DNA of 64,000 nt, from NCBI GenBank assembly GCA_029204225.1, contig CM055095.1, forward strand, positions 40,542,141 to 40,606,140, in the 5' to 3' direction. A program made the translations under genes and the position numbers. Source of the DNA: Diphasiastrum complanatum (taxonomy: Eukaryota > Streptophyta > Lycopodiopsida > Lycopodiales > Lycopodiaceae). This document shows, in pieces, positions 1-10,663 of the stretch. The number at the start of each line of letters is the position of its first letter. Position 1 is the first letter of the stretch. Under the pieces are notes generated by a model. It did no database searches and was not told the DNA's origin. It saw nothing but the letters and a program-made list of their open reading frames with translations.

Positions 1-1150
1 AGTAAAATTTATAAATACTAATATCTTTTTTATCATTGAATTATCCGCAGTCTTGGGATGGCAATTGTGATCTTAGAAGTAGAATCTGATACGTGGATTA
101 CATTGGATCTGTTAATTGATAGAAGCTTACCCCTAGAGTTAATGCTCTTGGATCCATGGGGATTCTAAGCTTATCATTAACCTGGAAAGATCAGAATGTA
201 ACGTTGAACCATGTTAATTCTTCTGTTTAAATCACAGGGTCAAGTGTAGATTTGTTGTATCCACCTGATAGGCATGCCAATCATCCAAATAAAGGAATTC
301 TCCATATTATGGGAAGAAGAGATAATATCCTATATGGATTATAGGACAACTAGATGATTAGTGGATCTCTAGAATATCAGATAAGGCGGTTATGAGTTTT
401 TTGGATGGAAGAGCTGATGGTATGAGACATTAGTAATTTTGGAAAGGAAATTCTAGGACTATAAAGATTTGATTATCAATGGAGAATTTTAGTACCTAGT
501 CATGATATGAGAAAACAAAAAACCATTGATAAAATGTGGGGTATTTTGTAAATCTTGAGATTTAATCTAGATCCCAATGTGGTATCTCATTATTTACAAA
601 ATCAGAGGCCCTCAAATCTATTTCTTGTTTTTATAATTAATCCTTTACTTCTTAGTTATTTCTCTAATATAAGACATCAAACTAGTTTATATGTTTCTTT
701 CCAACATGAGTTTATTCTTCGGAAAGACTATTATGTCATATAAATTACTATTTGTGTGAATAGACTTGGAATTCAGATAAATTCAAAGGTCAAAGTGTTT
801 CAATTTCTTAAATCTAGGATATCTTTGTTGCATAGATAGACTCCAGTAGATGATTTTACTGTCACTTAGGTTGAAAATATTTGAAGGAAAAGTCTTGTTT
901 GTAATAGAGTGGATCCTCTTATGGAATGCACTTATTATTGACTTTTCATGGATTTGGATATTTTCATATATTATCTTTCTAGTTAACTTTTATTGAAAAT
1001 GATATTTTTTTTAAGAGGGGTGAGGTGATGGGATAAAAATCTATTTGGAAATCTATGGGTTGCATAGTTTTCAGAAGAGAACCAACTGTGGTATAGAAAT
1101 GAGATTGTTCTGAAAGTAATTTCGGATAGATTCAAACTAAGATACCTAAT
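1..1150. other. Unassigned AT-rich sequence
   Basis: I recognise no coding motif, LTR end or RNA gene here. The longest plus-strand open stretch (555-743, 62 codons) has no known motif. The sequence lies next to a decayed Copia tail and is probably old transposon debris, but that is inference from position only. Confidence 0.4.
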
Positions 1151-1154
1151 TGCA

Positions 1155-1712
1155 GCATCTTCTTCCCAATGAGATCCCTGATCAAGTGGTACTTGATCTC
1201 AATGTGTGTCGTCCTTGAGTGAAACACAGGGTCTTTCGTCAGATGTATTGTAGATGTGGTCCATCTGCAAAACAAGAGGTTCGTTCTTTGTTTTGCCCAA
1301 TTCGTCCAGGAACTGTTTGAGCCAAATTATCTCGTTGGCCATCTTTGTTGCTGCAACATACTCTGCTTCGCAGGATGACTGAGCCACAATGGTCTGCTTC
1401 TTGCTGACCCAGAGAACTGCTGCTCCTGACACAATGGTGCATCCTCTTGAGACACTTTTGTAGTCGTCCTTGAGGAATGCCCAGCATCACTGTAGGAAAG
1501 CATCTGAAACTCTGCATCACGACAATAACACAAACCATAATCCTTTGTTAATCGAAGATATTGCAAAATTCATTTTGCAATCTTCCAATGTATCGAGCCA
1601 AGATTTGTGCAGAATTGGCTCATCCTGAACACTACATAAGCTATGTCAAGGCGTGTGTTGTCTGCAAGGTACATCAACGATTCTATCAGTTTTTTGCTAC
1701 CCCCTGATATAG
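1155..1712 (-). pseudogene. Copia pol 3' end: end of RT and RNase H (decayed)
   Basis: Read on the minus strand, this is the C-terminal part of a Ty1/Copia polyprotein. The order is SLMYLADNTRLDIAY, then SQFCTNLGSIHWKIAK, a TGA where a Trp or Arg codon is expected, ILQYLRLTKDYGL, then the RNase H stretch SKKQTIVAQSSCEAEYVAA, ending with HIEIKYHLIRDLIGKKM near 1160-1215. At least two frameshifts (near 1230 and 1440-1470) and one internal stop break the frame. RNase H would degrade the RNA strand during reverse transcription. The upstream pol is missing because the Gypsy A LTR abuts at about 1713. Confidence 0.85.
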
Positions 1713-1994
1713 AGTAAGCCCCTCCTAGCCCAATGTGAGGACTGCCAAGTGTCGGCCAAGTGTCGGCCACGTGTCACTGATGTGGCCGACTACACGTCGA
1801 GACCCAACTGGGGGCCTTATCCTATTGACAGGTTCCCTAGACTGTGTTAGGCTCGCCATGGCTATGGACCGTGCTGGGGCACACTACTCACACTGTCTTG
1901 CCCTGTTGGTTGTGTACGCTGGACACGACCCTGACTGTGGTATCTGACCTATCTGTGTTCTCTAGGATTCGGCACTGGTTACGAGCTTGTAACA
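1713..1994 (-). repeat. Probable 3' LTR remnant of Gypsy A
   Basis: Directly after the Gypsy A chromodomain on the minus strand there is a purine-rich tract (about 1995-2007, GGTGGAGGGAG) followed by TGTTACAAGC, the usual polypurine-tract/LTR arrangement. The sequence is more GC-rich than its neighbours and has no coding motif. It ends where Copia RNase H sequence resumes. No second copy is in the window, so the LTR identity and its left limit are inferred. Confidence 0.5.
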
Positions 1995-2005
1995 CTCCCT
2001 CCACC

Positions 2006-2420
2006 TTAAGAACCGTCTTGGTCCTCTAAGACAAAGTCTGGAAAATTCTTGCAAAGGACCATGTCTCTTTCCCAAGTGGCATTCTCAACAGGCTGATCAT
2101 TCCACTTAACTAGATATTCTCGATATAGAGTATGACGAGTCTGTGTCTCTCTACTATTAAGAATCTCCTCTGGTTCATGTGGAGGTTGTTGAGAATCCAA
2201 TGGGAGAACTAGAACACTGTCCCCTACCAGATTTTCTGATCTGGCTAAGGCTTTTCGTAACTGACTTACATGAAAAACTGGAAAAACCTTACTACTGTGT
2301 GAGAGTTCTAGTTCATAGGTGACCTCGCCTAGTCTCTACTGATGGTAAAGGGACCACAATACCTTGGAGACAACTTAGCACACACTCCTGATTTGAGGGT
2401 TTTAGAGTCAACTGGAACTC
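2006..2420 (-). pseudogene. Gypsy A chromodomain and preceding linker
   Basis: The minus strand encodes a chromovirus-type end of pol: a linker with PRYCGPFTIS and PVFHVSQLRKAL, then PEEILNSRETQTRHTLYREY, LVKWNDQPVENATWE and a terminal stretch closing with FVLEDQDGS before a stop. Chromodomains of Ty3/Gypsy chromoviruses bind modified histones and steer integration. A frameshift or stop near 2330 separates linker segments. It is continuous in layout with the integrase to its right. Confidence 0.85.
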
Positions 2421-2493
2421 TCAAGTAGACTTTCTCACCAGCTAAGGACTGCACATTTCGTCTGTGTGGATCTGCATAATGTCTGGCTCAATC

Positions 2494-3400
2494 CTAAAAC
2501 TGTCTGATGCTACGCTTAGCATGTTCTATTATCTGGTTTAGGTCCTCTAAAAAGTTTCTGGCTGCTTCAACTTTTTCTTGTTTAAACCCTACAGTTGTGG
2601 GTGAGCGTGGCTGAAAACCGTACATCAACATAAATGGGCTGTATTCCGTAGCTGAATGTTTGGTATTGTTGTAAGCAAACTCTAATATTGAGAGATACTC
2701 CTCCCAATTAGTCTGCTTCTTGCTGACGTATGCACGAAGCATATCCTCCAGCACCTGATTTACCCTCTCTGTTTGACCGTCCGTCCGTGGATGGTCGGTG
2801 GTACTCATATTAAGTTTAGTATGGAGATGATGGAATACTGCCCTCCAAAAATTTCCAATAAACTTATTGTCCCGGTCGCTGACTATGCCGGAAGGTAGAC
2901 CATACAATTTAAATAGCCCATCTACAAACAACCTCGCTAACTCTGGAGCTCTAACGGTTGTTTTGGTCGGAATGAAATGAGCCATTTTGGTCAGACGGTC
3001 AACTGTGACCCATATAATGTCATTACCCTTTTGGGTTTTAGGCAGACCTACTATAAAATCCATGGAGATACTCTCTCATTTACCAGCTGGTATTTCTAAG
3101 GGTTGCAACAACCCTCCGATCTTTAAACGCTCTGCTTTGTTTACTTGACATTTATGGCAACTGGTTACATAATGTTGGGCGTCCTTTTTCATACTGGGCC
3201 AAAAAAATTGCTACAAAGAAGCTCATAGGTCTTCTGTATGCCTGGGTGTCCCGCACTAGGGTTGTCATGACATTCATAGAGGACCTGCTGCCTATAATCC
3301 TCTGAATTGGGGACACATACTCTATCTCTATAGAGCAAGTACTCATCCTGAATGGAATATTGTTTCCATTTGAATCCTTGAGTCAACTAACCCTCAACCA
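2494..3400 (-). pseudogene. Gypsy A integrase (zinc-binding and catalytic core)
   Basis: On the minus strand the zinc-binding part comes first (3189-3386: LYECHDNPSAGHPGIQKTYE), then the core at 2494-3063. The core keeps the expected DDE positions: Asp in SMDFIVGLP, Asp in VSDRDNKFIG and Glu in TERVNQVLED. Integrase joins retrotransposon cDNA to host DNA. The 189-codon core is uninterrupted, but it is separated from the zinc-binding part by frame changes, so the polyprotein is dead. The typical hydrophobic segment EFAYNNTKHSATEYSPF is intact. Confidence 0.9.
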
Positions 3401-3691
3401 TTGGGGTTTGCTTGGGTAATACAGGCTCATAATCTTCAACGTCATCTGATGACGTATACTCGGACTCATCATCATCCTCAACGGAAGCTGTCGTATTTTT
3501 GGATGAACTGGCACCAGCCCCGGGAACTGGTTCTAAAGTCTGTAATTATTTGCTCTGGACTGAGTTCTAGATAGTAGAGAAGAATGCATCATGCTGGCAC
3601 TTCCCTCTCAAGGACTCGAGTAGCTCATTACGAATCTGAGTAAAACTCAGCTCGTTTATCATAGGCATTCTGCTAAGGGCATCTACTATTG
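3401..3691 (-). pseudogene. Gypsy A connection region between RNase H and integrase
   Basis: Minus-strand reading gives IVDALSRMPMINELSF, QIRNELLESLRGKCQHDAFF and then an acidic stretch (SVEDDDESEYTSSDD) before the integrase. The DALSR motif normally closes the RNase H region of Ty3/Gypsy pol. In-frame stops are present near 3540-3570. This piece is joined abruptly to the RT start at about 3691 with the RNase H missing. Confidence 0.75.
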
Positions 3692-4078
3692 TGACGAGTC
3701 CTAAAAGCTGTTTTTGAGACATCTTTCGACTTTATACGGACTTAATGATATCCCGATCTGAGGTCTATTTTACTGGAAAACTTAGCCCCGTCGAGTTGAT
3801 CAAACAACTCGTCTACCCGAGGCATAGGATACTTATTCTTAATTGTGAGTTTATTGAGGGCTCTGTAATCTACGCAAAGATGCATAGACCCCTCTTTCTT
3901 TTTCACCAATAGGACTGGTGAGGCCCATGGTGGACTACTGGTCTGAATTTGGCCTTTCCCAAGATAATCTGTTAACTGCCTAGTTATTTCTTCATCCTCT
4001 ATTTGGCTAACCCGATACGAAGGTTTAGAAACAGGTGTTGTACATGGTACTAGGTTTATCACATGATCTACCTCTCAT
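3692..4078 (-). pseudogene. Gypsy A reverse transcriptase, N-terminal part only
   Basis: The minus strand encodes the fingers/palm start of a Ty3/Gypsy [51 protein letters not shown], a stop replacing the usual Gln, then VRIKSKDVSKTAFRTRH. The YxDD-bearing half of RT and all of RNase H are absent: RTRH passes straight into the VDALSR connection motif at about 3691. Upstream (right), protease and gag are missing; the sequence stops at the palindrome at 4079. Confidence 0.9.
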
Positions 4079-4102
4079 GTAAAAGTACACGTGTACTTTT
4101 AC
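4079..4102. repeat. Perfect 24-bp palindrome at an element boundary
   Basis: Each strand reads GTAAAAGTACAC followed by its exact reverse complement, with no loop. It sits where Gypsy A homology (minus strand) stops and Copia-like plus-strand sequence begins. It could be a relic of an insertion or fold-back repair junction. No protein-binding role can be claimed. Confidence 0.8.
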
Positions 4103-6305
4103 TATTGATTTAGATCAAGCTTTAAAAGTTGGAAAAAATAAAAAATAAAAAACATCTTTTCAAGTGGGTGTGTTTTACATTAGGAGCTCCTCTGGTAAGT
4201 TTTCTTTTGTGGATTCAATAGTCTGATTGCAATCCTATCTTATTACTTTTAATTGGTTCTCTTGATGGAAGGTACTAACTCTATCCAAGAGAGTTCTTAA
4301 TTCTTATTGAGACTTAAGTTCCATTTTATTGAGGGTAGATCATTTCTTTATCGAGAATCCACAAAAATCGGATATGCTAGTGAACTAGTTTATGAGAGAT
4401 AATACTGGAGAGTTCTAAATCTATGTGATTTCATTTCACTTTCAGTTTTTGAGACTAAAGTGATGCTAGGTGCATTATAATAGGCCCAAGATTAGAGAGC
4501 AATCATACTTTTATAATAGGTCCAATTATAAAAGGTATATGAGTCTAACTCCACTTCAAGAGTATTAACCCTAAGAAGACAAATCGTTTAAAGTTACTAA
4601 AAGGAAGGTGAAAGTGATCACTCCTATGTCTTAAGAGTCAATTTTTTGAATGTTGATTTAGCATGTACTAATGAAGGCATTAAGAATAATGAGCTTGTTC
4701 AAATCATTCTTAATGTTTGTTGGATGCACATGCCAAACTTGCTCAAAGCTTTGCCATTCTAAAGACTTTTCCAAGTACTGAGGACTTGTAATAACTCTTG
4801 TTAAGCACATGATGGCAAATGTTCAAGCTAGAAGTGGTGGCACTTCTACACAAGATGGAGGAGAAGAGGCATTATTCTCAAAAGGAAAGTTCAACAAAGA
4901 AGAAGAAAAAGGTAAGGCATTCCATAAAGGTAATATGGATCAACTGCAAGGTGAGTCTTCTCTTTTGGTGGTAAGAGGAGAGAGAGTTTAAAGTTAAAGT
5001 GTTTTTATTGTGGAATGAAAGGAAACTTTGCTAATGAATGTTACAAGAAAAAGAGGGAGCCCGAAACTAAGCAAGAAAATCTAATTTTTTTATGACGATG
5101 AGCAAGATGTTTTTGATTCTCTACTAATGTATTATAGCTTGATGTCAAATGAGGGTGATGGTGATCCTTGGTGGATTGGTCATGGAGCAAGCTCTAACAA
5201 GACTAGTCACAAGAAATACTTTCTTCCTTAGTTCACTATGATGGAGAAGGAAGGTAATCTACACTATAAATGATGGTGAACGTGTCATTAAGGATCTATT
5301 CCTATTTTACTTTATACGAATAGTATTACAAAGTTGGAGAATGTGTTATTCATTCCTTCTATTATTAAAAATCTTCTTAGTTAGGGCAAATAATTGATAA
5401 AAGACATGATGTTGAATTTGTTGGTGATCCTTGCGTAAAATAGAGAAAGGGAACCTTGATTGCCAAGGGCATGAGGCAAGGTAATATCTACAAACTTTAT
5501 GCTTGTGTGATTGCTAGCGAAGAACATTTTTTTTTTTTGCAAAGGAGCGGATGACAACACAAGAGATATGACACAAGCGGTTGGGTCATCCCAATTTCAA
5601 GACATTGGAGGAAATGATTAAAAGGGAAGTTGTTCTTGGTCTTCCTAAACCACTTTGTATCATCAACAAGGTTTGTGAGTCATGTGCATTGTCAATGTCA
5701 CATAGACTTCCATATGCAAAACATAGCATGCATCTTCAACTCAAACATTCAAATGTACATTTTGCTAGCACATTAGGCAATGGAGGTGCAAAGATGCTTG
5801 TTATTTTCATTGATGACTTTAACAGACATGCTTGGGTTTATTATTTGAAGAGTAAAGATAAAGTCTTCGATGTCTTTGTTAAGTTCAAAAGATCGCAATG
5901 AAAAATGAACTTAACACAAAGATCAAGTGCTTAAAGTCACATAGGAGAGATGAGTATATCTCTACAAAGTTCAAAGAATATTGTGAGACACACGGAATCA
6001 AGAGGGAGATTTCAAGTCTCAAAACTCCACAACAAAATGGGGTGGCTGCATATGTTTCAGTGTGAGAGTGCAATATCTATGGATTAGCAAATCTTCCTAA
6101 GTCATTTTGGGGTGATGCCTTGAGTTGTGCTAACTTTCTTTGCAATAGGTTATCAAGTGAGCCATTTGGTGGCAAAATACCTTTTGAGGTGATCTTTGGT
6201 AGGAGTTCGAGTGTCAAGTTCTTGAAAATGTTTGGATGTACATGCTATGCCATGGAACCCTTGATGACAGGACCAAGGAAGATCCCATATTTAATAAGGG
6301 GATAT
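4103..6305 (+). pseudogene. Copia A gag-pol remnant (gag, protease, integrase)
   Basis: A heavily mutated plus-strand Ty1/Copia element. Gag is weak until about 4740. The zinc knuckle near 5000-5045 reads CFYCGMKGNFANEC, with the His of CCHC replaced by Asn. The protease site near 5165-5200 reads WWIGHGASS instead of a DSGAS-like site. The pre-integrase zinc motif starts at 5570 (HKRLGHPNFKT, with TGA in place of the preceding Trp) and continues CESCALSMSH. The integrase core follows (FIDDFNRHAWVYYLKSKDK, TPQQNGVA, KSFWGDALSCANFLCNR). Stops and frameshifts occur throughout. It belongs to the same family as Copia B, into which it runs without an LTR. Confidence 0.85.
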
Positions 6306-6802
6306 TTGTTGAATCTTACTCTTGATGAGGATGGTTTGGATGTTCAAGATGCAAATGATGATGCTTTTGTGATGTCTTCATGTATGCTTGCTAATGATGG
6401 AGATCTGATAGTGGAGCAAGTTCACACATGACTTTTCACAAATAGTACTTCACTTTTTTGTTGGCATATGGAGATGGCAAGAGGGTGTTCTACATGGCCA
6501 ATGATGGTGAGTGTGCAATCAAAGGGATTGGCACAATTCCTATTTCTCTCTCTACAAATAGGAATGTTCATTTGGAGGATGTCTTGTTTATTCCATCTAT
6601 TACCAAGAACTTGCTTAGTGTGAGTCAATTGCTAAGTAAAGGCCTCAAAGTTGAGTTTGATGGAGATGCTTGTATGATCAAAAGTAAAGATGTCTTGATT
6701 GGAAAAGGTAAAAGACAAGGGAAGTTGTTCAAACTAGATGTTTCTAACCAAGGTGCATGTGTTGCAAGAGAGCAAATACCCTATTCAAGAGGTTTGCCAT
6801 AA
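6306..6802 (+). pseudogene. Copia B protease and pre-integrase region
   Basis: At about 6306 the sequence changes from Copia A integrase to the gag/protease junction of a second copy of the family. The aspartic protease site DSGASSHMTFHK is readable at 6407-6442, followed by a TAG at 6443. The frame then stays open through GECAIKGIGTIPISLSTNRN, VLFIPSITKNLLSVSQLLS and FDGDACMIKSKDVLIGKGKR. The protease would process the Gag-Pol polyprotein. A frameshift near 6800 precedes the integrase. Confidence 0.85.
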
Positions 6803-7753
6803 AAGGATGGGACACCTGAACTTCAAGCCATTGGAGGTAATGGCTAGAAAGTAACTTGTGATAGGTCTTTCAAGTTCCTTAAAGAGTATCAATTATGTTT
6901 GTGAGTCTTGTGCTTTGTCAAAGTCACATAGACTACCTTATACTTAGATCTACATCTAGATCTACAAAGCCTTTTCAAATAGTACATTCGGATATTCATG
7001 GAATTTTTACAATTAGCAATAGTGGAGCTAAGATGTATGTAACTTTCATTGATGATTTTAGTAGATTTTGTTGGATCTATCTACTAAAGAGCAAAGATAA
7101 AGTGTATGACGTCTTTGTTAAGTTCAAGAATGCAAGGGAGATCCAATTTTCCACAAGGATCAAGTGCTTAAGAAGTGACAATGGTGGTGAGTACATATCT
7201 ACCAAGTTCAAGGCCTTTTGTGATGAGCATGGGATCAAGAGAGAGTATACAACACCAAGGATCCCACAACAAAATGGAGTGGCTGAAAGGAAGAATAGGA
7301 CTTTATGTGAAAGTGCTAAAGCCATGAGGTTAAGTGCTAATCTTGATAAACCATTTTGGGATCAAGCCTTGTTGGGTGCCAATTTCTTGTGCAATAGGTG
7401 GCCGAGTGCTACTTTGGATGGAAGGACACCTTTTGAGATGCTATTCAAGAGGAGGCCGAGTGTCAACTTTCTAAGAAATTTTGGATGCACATGCTATGTC
7501 AACATCACTCTTGATGATAGAACCAAGGAGGTTCCATCTTCAAGGAAAGGTATTTTTGTTGGATATAGTGAGGTGAGTAAAGTCTACAAGGTCTACATTC
7601 CTACTACTAACAAAGTGATTGTTGGTAGAGATGTCATTTTTGATGAGGAGAACATTCCAAAAGTGTTTTCAAGTACTATTGATGATGATGTGAATGGATC
7701 TAGCATTCTTGATGTTGATGTGAAGGATCCTACTTTAGATGGTGATGATGGTG
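6803..7753 (+). pseudogene. Copia B integrase, split from its RT by Gypsy F
   Basis: This open stretch of about 290 Copia codons is one of the best preserved in the window. All three catalytic acids are visible: VHSDIHG, CLRSDNGGEY and GVAERKNRTL. They are followed by the C-terminal GKR-like region FEMLFKRRPSVNFLRNFGCT and SRKGIFVGYSE. Beyond 7758 the reading frame continues only by chance into the Gypsy F LTR, so the last about 70 codons of the open frame are not Copia. The interrupted codons resume in phase at 13811. Confidence 0.9.
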
Positions 7754-7758
7754 GACCT
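7754..7758. repeat. Target-site duplication GACCT, left copy
   Basis: GACCT lies immediately before the TGTAAGAACC end of the left Gypsy F LTR and is repeated immediately after the right LTR at 13806-13810. A 5-bp direct duplication is standard for LTR retrotransposon integration. Confidence 0.9.
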
Positions 7759-8167
7759 TGTAAGAACCACCAAGTGAAGACCTACAAGATTCCAATCACA
7801 TGCAAACCAAAAGGACACCTGTGGAGCATGAACCACCCAACCAATATGGAGAGGCTAGTCAATACCCTAACCAATCCACCCCCAAGCCACAGTGAAGAAC
7901 ACAAGAGAGGAGAGGAAGAACTGGCTCAAGAATCACAATTCACAATAGGAGGATGGGCGAGTTTCCACTAGACTTATTCTCCTCAAGAGAGAGAGAATAT
8001 TTCCTTTAGGATTCCCATGTAACCTAACCCCTCATATGATTATTAATTATTTAATACGACCACGTACAAAATGACGTAGCATAACTAATAACCACATACA
8101 ACTAGAGTGACCAGCTATCCACGTCAGGAATAATTTTGACTCCCTCGTACAAGACATGGACATAACA
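7759..8167 (-). repeat. Gypsy F 3' LTR
   Basis: On the minus strand it starts TGTTATGTCCATG and ends GGTTCTTACA (TG...CA). It aligns along its length with 13325-13805 but lacks an internal block of roughly 80 bp (the stretch around 13593-13675 in the right copy). A polypurine tract lies immediately outside at 8168-8184. Confidence 0.92.
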
Positions 8168-8195
8168 TTCTTTCCCCCCTAAACCATTTCTATCT

Positions 8196-8530
8196 CTAGA
8201 AATGAAAACTAGGAAAATTCTTCTTTATGCTTTCGACCCTGTCCCATGAATCATCATCCTCAGTCCATCCCTTCCACCTGATCAAGCACTCAGAGATAGA
8301 ACGATTTCTCAATTGTTTATCTCTGGTTCTGAGTACCTTTTCAGGTTCCAAAGGAACACTAAGCGATGAGTCCTCCAAATGGGTAAGATCTTCCTCTGAA
8401 CCAACTACCTCACCTTCATGCAAACTTAATTTCAATCGGCTTACATGAAACATTGGGTGAGCTGTAGTCTTGTTGTGAAGATCTAGTTCATAAGCTACCA
8501 CCATCTTCTAGATGGGACCAAAATGAGAAT
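8196..8530 (-). pseudogene. Gypsy F chromodomain
   Basis: Minus-strand open stretch with the pol C-terminal linker (KMVVAYELDLHNKTTAHPMF, HVSRLKLSLHEGE) followed by a chromodomain: EPEKVLRTRDKQLRNRSISE, CLIRWKGWTEDDDSWDRVES and KKNFPSFHF, then a stop a few bases before the polypurine tract. Chromodomains direct chromovirus integration to particular chromatin. The FGPI linker motif at its start is preceded directly by RNase H-end sequence, not integrase. Confidence 0.9.
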
Positions 8531-9130
8531 CTTATTCACATTTTCCTCTCAGTGAAAGATAGAGATCAGTGGAAATTTGAGTGAAAGAAAGTTCATTTAA
8601 TTCACCAATCCGACTAAGTGCATCCGCAACTTGGTTAGAGCTACCCTTGACATATCGGATCTCATGATCAAATTCCTACATAAGCTCAGCCCAACGAGCT
8701 TTACGACCCTTAGATCGTTCTGATTACAAAAGTACTTCAAAGGTTGGTGATCTGTATACACTATAAACTGACTACCATAAAGGTAATGCCTCCAGGTTTT
8801 AAGTGCATGTATCACAACAAATAACTCTTTCTCTTGGGTTGTATAACGCAACTGAGGCCCCGTGAGTTTCTTGCTTTCAAACGCTATTGGCCTATCCTCT
8901 TATAGAAGAACTTCCCCTATCGCCGAATCACTTGCGTCAGTTCGCACGACGTAAGGTAAATCAGGATTCACGATTCGTAAAACAGGAGCTAAAACAACCA
9001 TTTGTTTGACTTTCTCAAAGCATTGGTTCAATTCATCATTCCACTCAATAGGCTCGCTAGGTTGACATCTCTTTTTCTTTTTATTAACTCTGCCTTTAGT
9101 CAAATTATTTAAGGGCACTGCCACTTTAGC
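8531..9130 (-). pseudogene. Gypsy F RNase H and connection domain
   Basis: Minus-strand reading gives RTDASDSAIGEVLL (RNase H active-site start), a stop, AFESKKLTGPQLRYTTQEKE, LFVVIHALKTWRHYLYGSQF and YTDHQPLKYF, then VADALSRIGELNELSF and SLRGKCE. RNase H removes the RNA template. The chain ends at 8525-8535 by an abrupt passage into the chromodomain linker, which shows that integrase was deleted. A frameshift near 8690 and stops near 8880 disable it. Confidence 0.88.
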
Positions 9131-9910
9131 ATAATCCTTAATTGACTTACGAAAGAAAACTGTAAAACTGAGAAAAGATTTACTTCTCTAACCTTCTTTG
9201 GTATCGGCCAATCAAGCATTGTCTTGACCTTACTCTCGTCAATCTCCAACCCACTACGGGTGATATTATGACCAAGGTACAACAACTCATGCTTAAAGAA
9301 CTCACATTTAAATTCCTTAGCATAGAGTTTCTCTCATCTAAGAATATCTAAGACAATCTTAAGATGACTCAATTGCTCCTTAAGTGTTCTATTGTAGATG
9401 AGAATATCATCAAAGAATACAACCACAAACTTCCCTAGATATGGACGAAAAAGATCGTTCATCATCTGTTGGAATGTAGCTGGTGCATTCGTCAACCCAA
9501 AAGGAAGCACGAGAAATTCATAGTGACCGAATCTCGTCCGAAAACCAGTCTTCTGCACATCATCCGGATGAATCCTAATATGATGATATCCGGTTCTAAG
9601 ATCTATCTTTTTCAAGTATTTAGCTCCACCTAATCGATTTACCAGATGGCAAAGGATATTTATTTTTAATAGCTACTTTATTCAATCCTTTGTAGTCCAC
9701 ACACATCCTGAAGCCTCCATCTTTCTTCGCTTTCAGAAGAACAGGAGCACCCCAAGGCGACTTACTTGGCTGAATATGACCCATCTTCAGATAATTTTCA
9801 ATTTGCTTAGTAATCTCTACCTCTTCTTTCTGAGAAAACCTATAAATTTGTCTAGAGATAGGGTGACTACCTAGAATCAACTCAATCTTATGGTCTACCG
9901 ATCTGGACAG
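9131..9910 (-). pseudogene. Gypsy F reverse transcriptase
   Basis: Well-preserved Ty3/Gypsy RT on the minus strand, starting near 9910: [79 protein letters not shown] and [20 protein letters not shown], followed by [12 protein letters not shown], where FFDD is the YxDD catalytic motif. A frameshift near 9618 and stops near 9230-9335 break the frame. Confidence 0.92.
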
Positions 9911-10663
9911 CGGTATTCCATGAGGTAATTCTTCTGAAAATACATCTTTGAATTCAGACAGTAACTTATTCTTCTCAATCTGCTCCTGATCTAAGTCTAC
10001 CGAGTTAAGAATTTTTGACAATTCACAACTACCTAGATGCATTTCAGGTAAATCCAAAATTGGCTTAGCAAATAAAAAATAAGCTTCATACTGTGAATCA
10101 AAAATTTCCATTACATTAGCAAATGAACTCATCCCAGATGGATGTACAAAATTGTCTCCAAACAATGTAACTATTTCTTTACCCTCCTAAAAAGAGAGAA
10201 TGTGCTTCTCAGAATCTATTTTAGGATGTTTATTAAATAACCACTCGTATCCTAGAATAATATCCGTACGCGCTAAATCTAAAACATGAAAATCAATTAA
10301 CTCTCTATAGTCTTGGATCCAAACAGGGAGCCTTGGAAGTTTCACATCCCACGTCTCCAACTCCGTTCTTGAAGCTAGATATACTCAATATCTATGGTTA
10401 TTGGCTTCAGTTTTGAGTACGAGTCTCTGCACAAGACCAGAGTTAATGAAATTATGAGTAGATCCACTTTCCACTAAAATACTTACTTCATGTCCATTCA
10501 CAGTGCCTTTCAAACAAAATAAATCATTTGGCAAGAATGAAGTAGTACTGAAAGAACAATCACACTCACAATTAATTTTTCTAATTTCCAGCTTAAGATT
10601 CTCTTTACCTGGCATCTCAATCACTTGAGCTACAGCTTTCTTTCGTTCCGGGCAGAATTTCAT
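9911..10663 (-). pseudogene. Gypsy F retropepsin-like protease and RT N-terminal extension
   Basis: The protease motif reads ILVESGSTHNFI near 10450-10490; the family consensus has Asp where this copy has Glu, so the catalytic residue is changed. It is followed by GLVQRLVLKTEANNHRY, a broken segment (10166-10384), then 9620-10165 leading into RT, including [20 protein letters not shown], the usual pre-RT motif. The protease would release Gag and Pol products. Confidence 0.82.

Noticed and set aside
7759-7971. C-terminal 70 residues of the long Copia B open frame
   Set aside because: They translate the Gypsy F LTR; nearly the same peptide appears at 13340-13537 from the other LTR, proving it is repeat sequence, not Copia protein.
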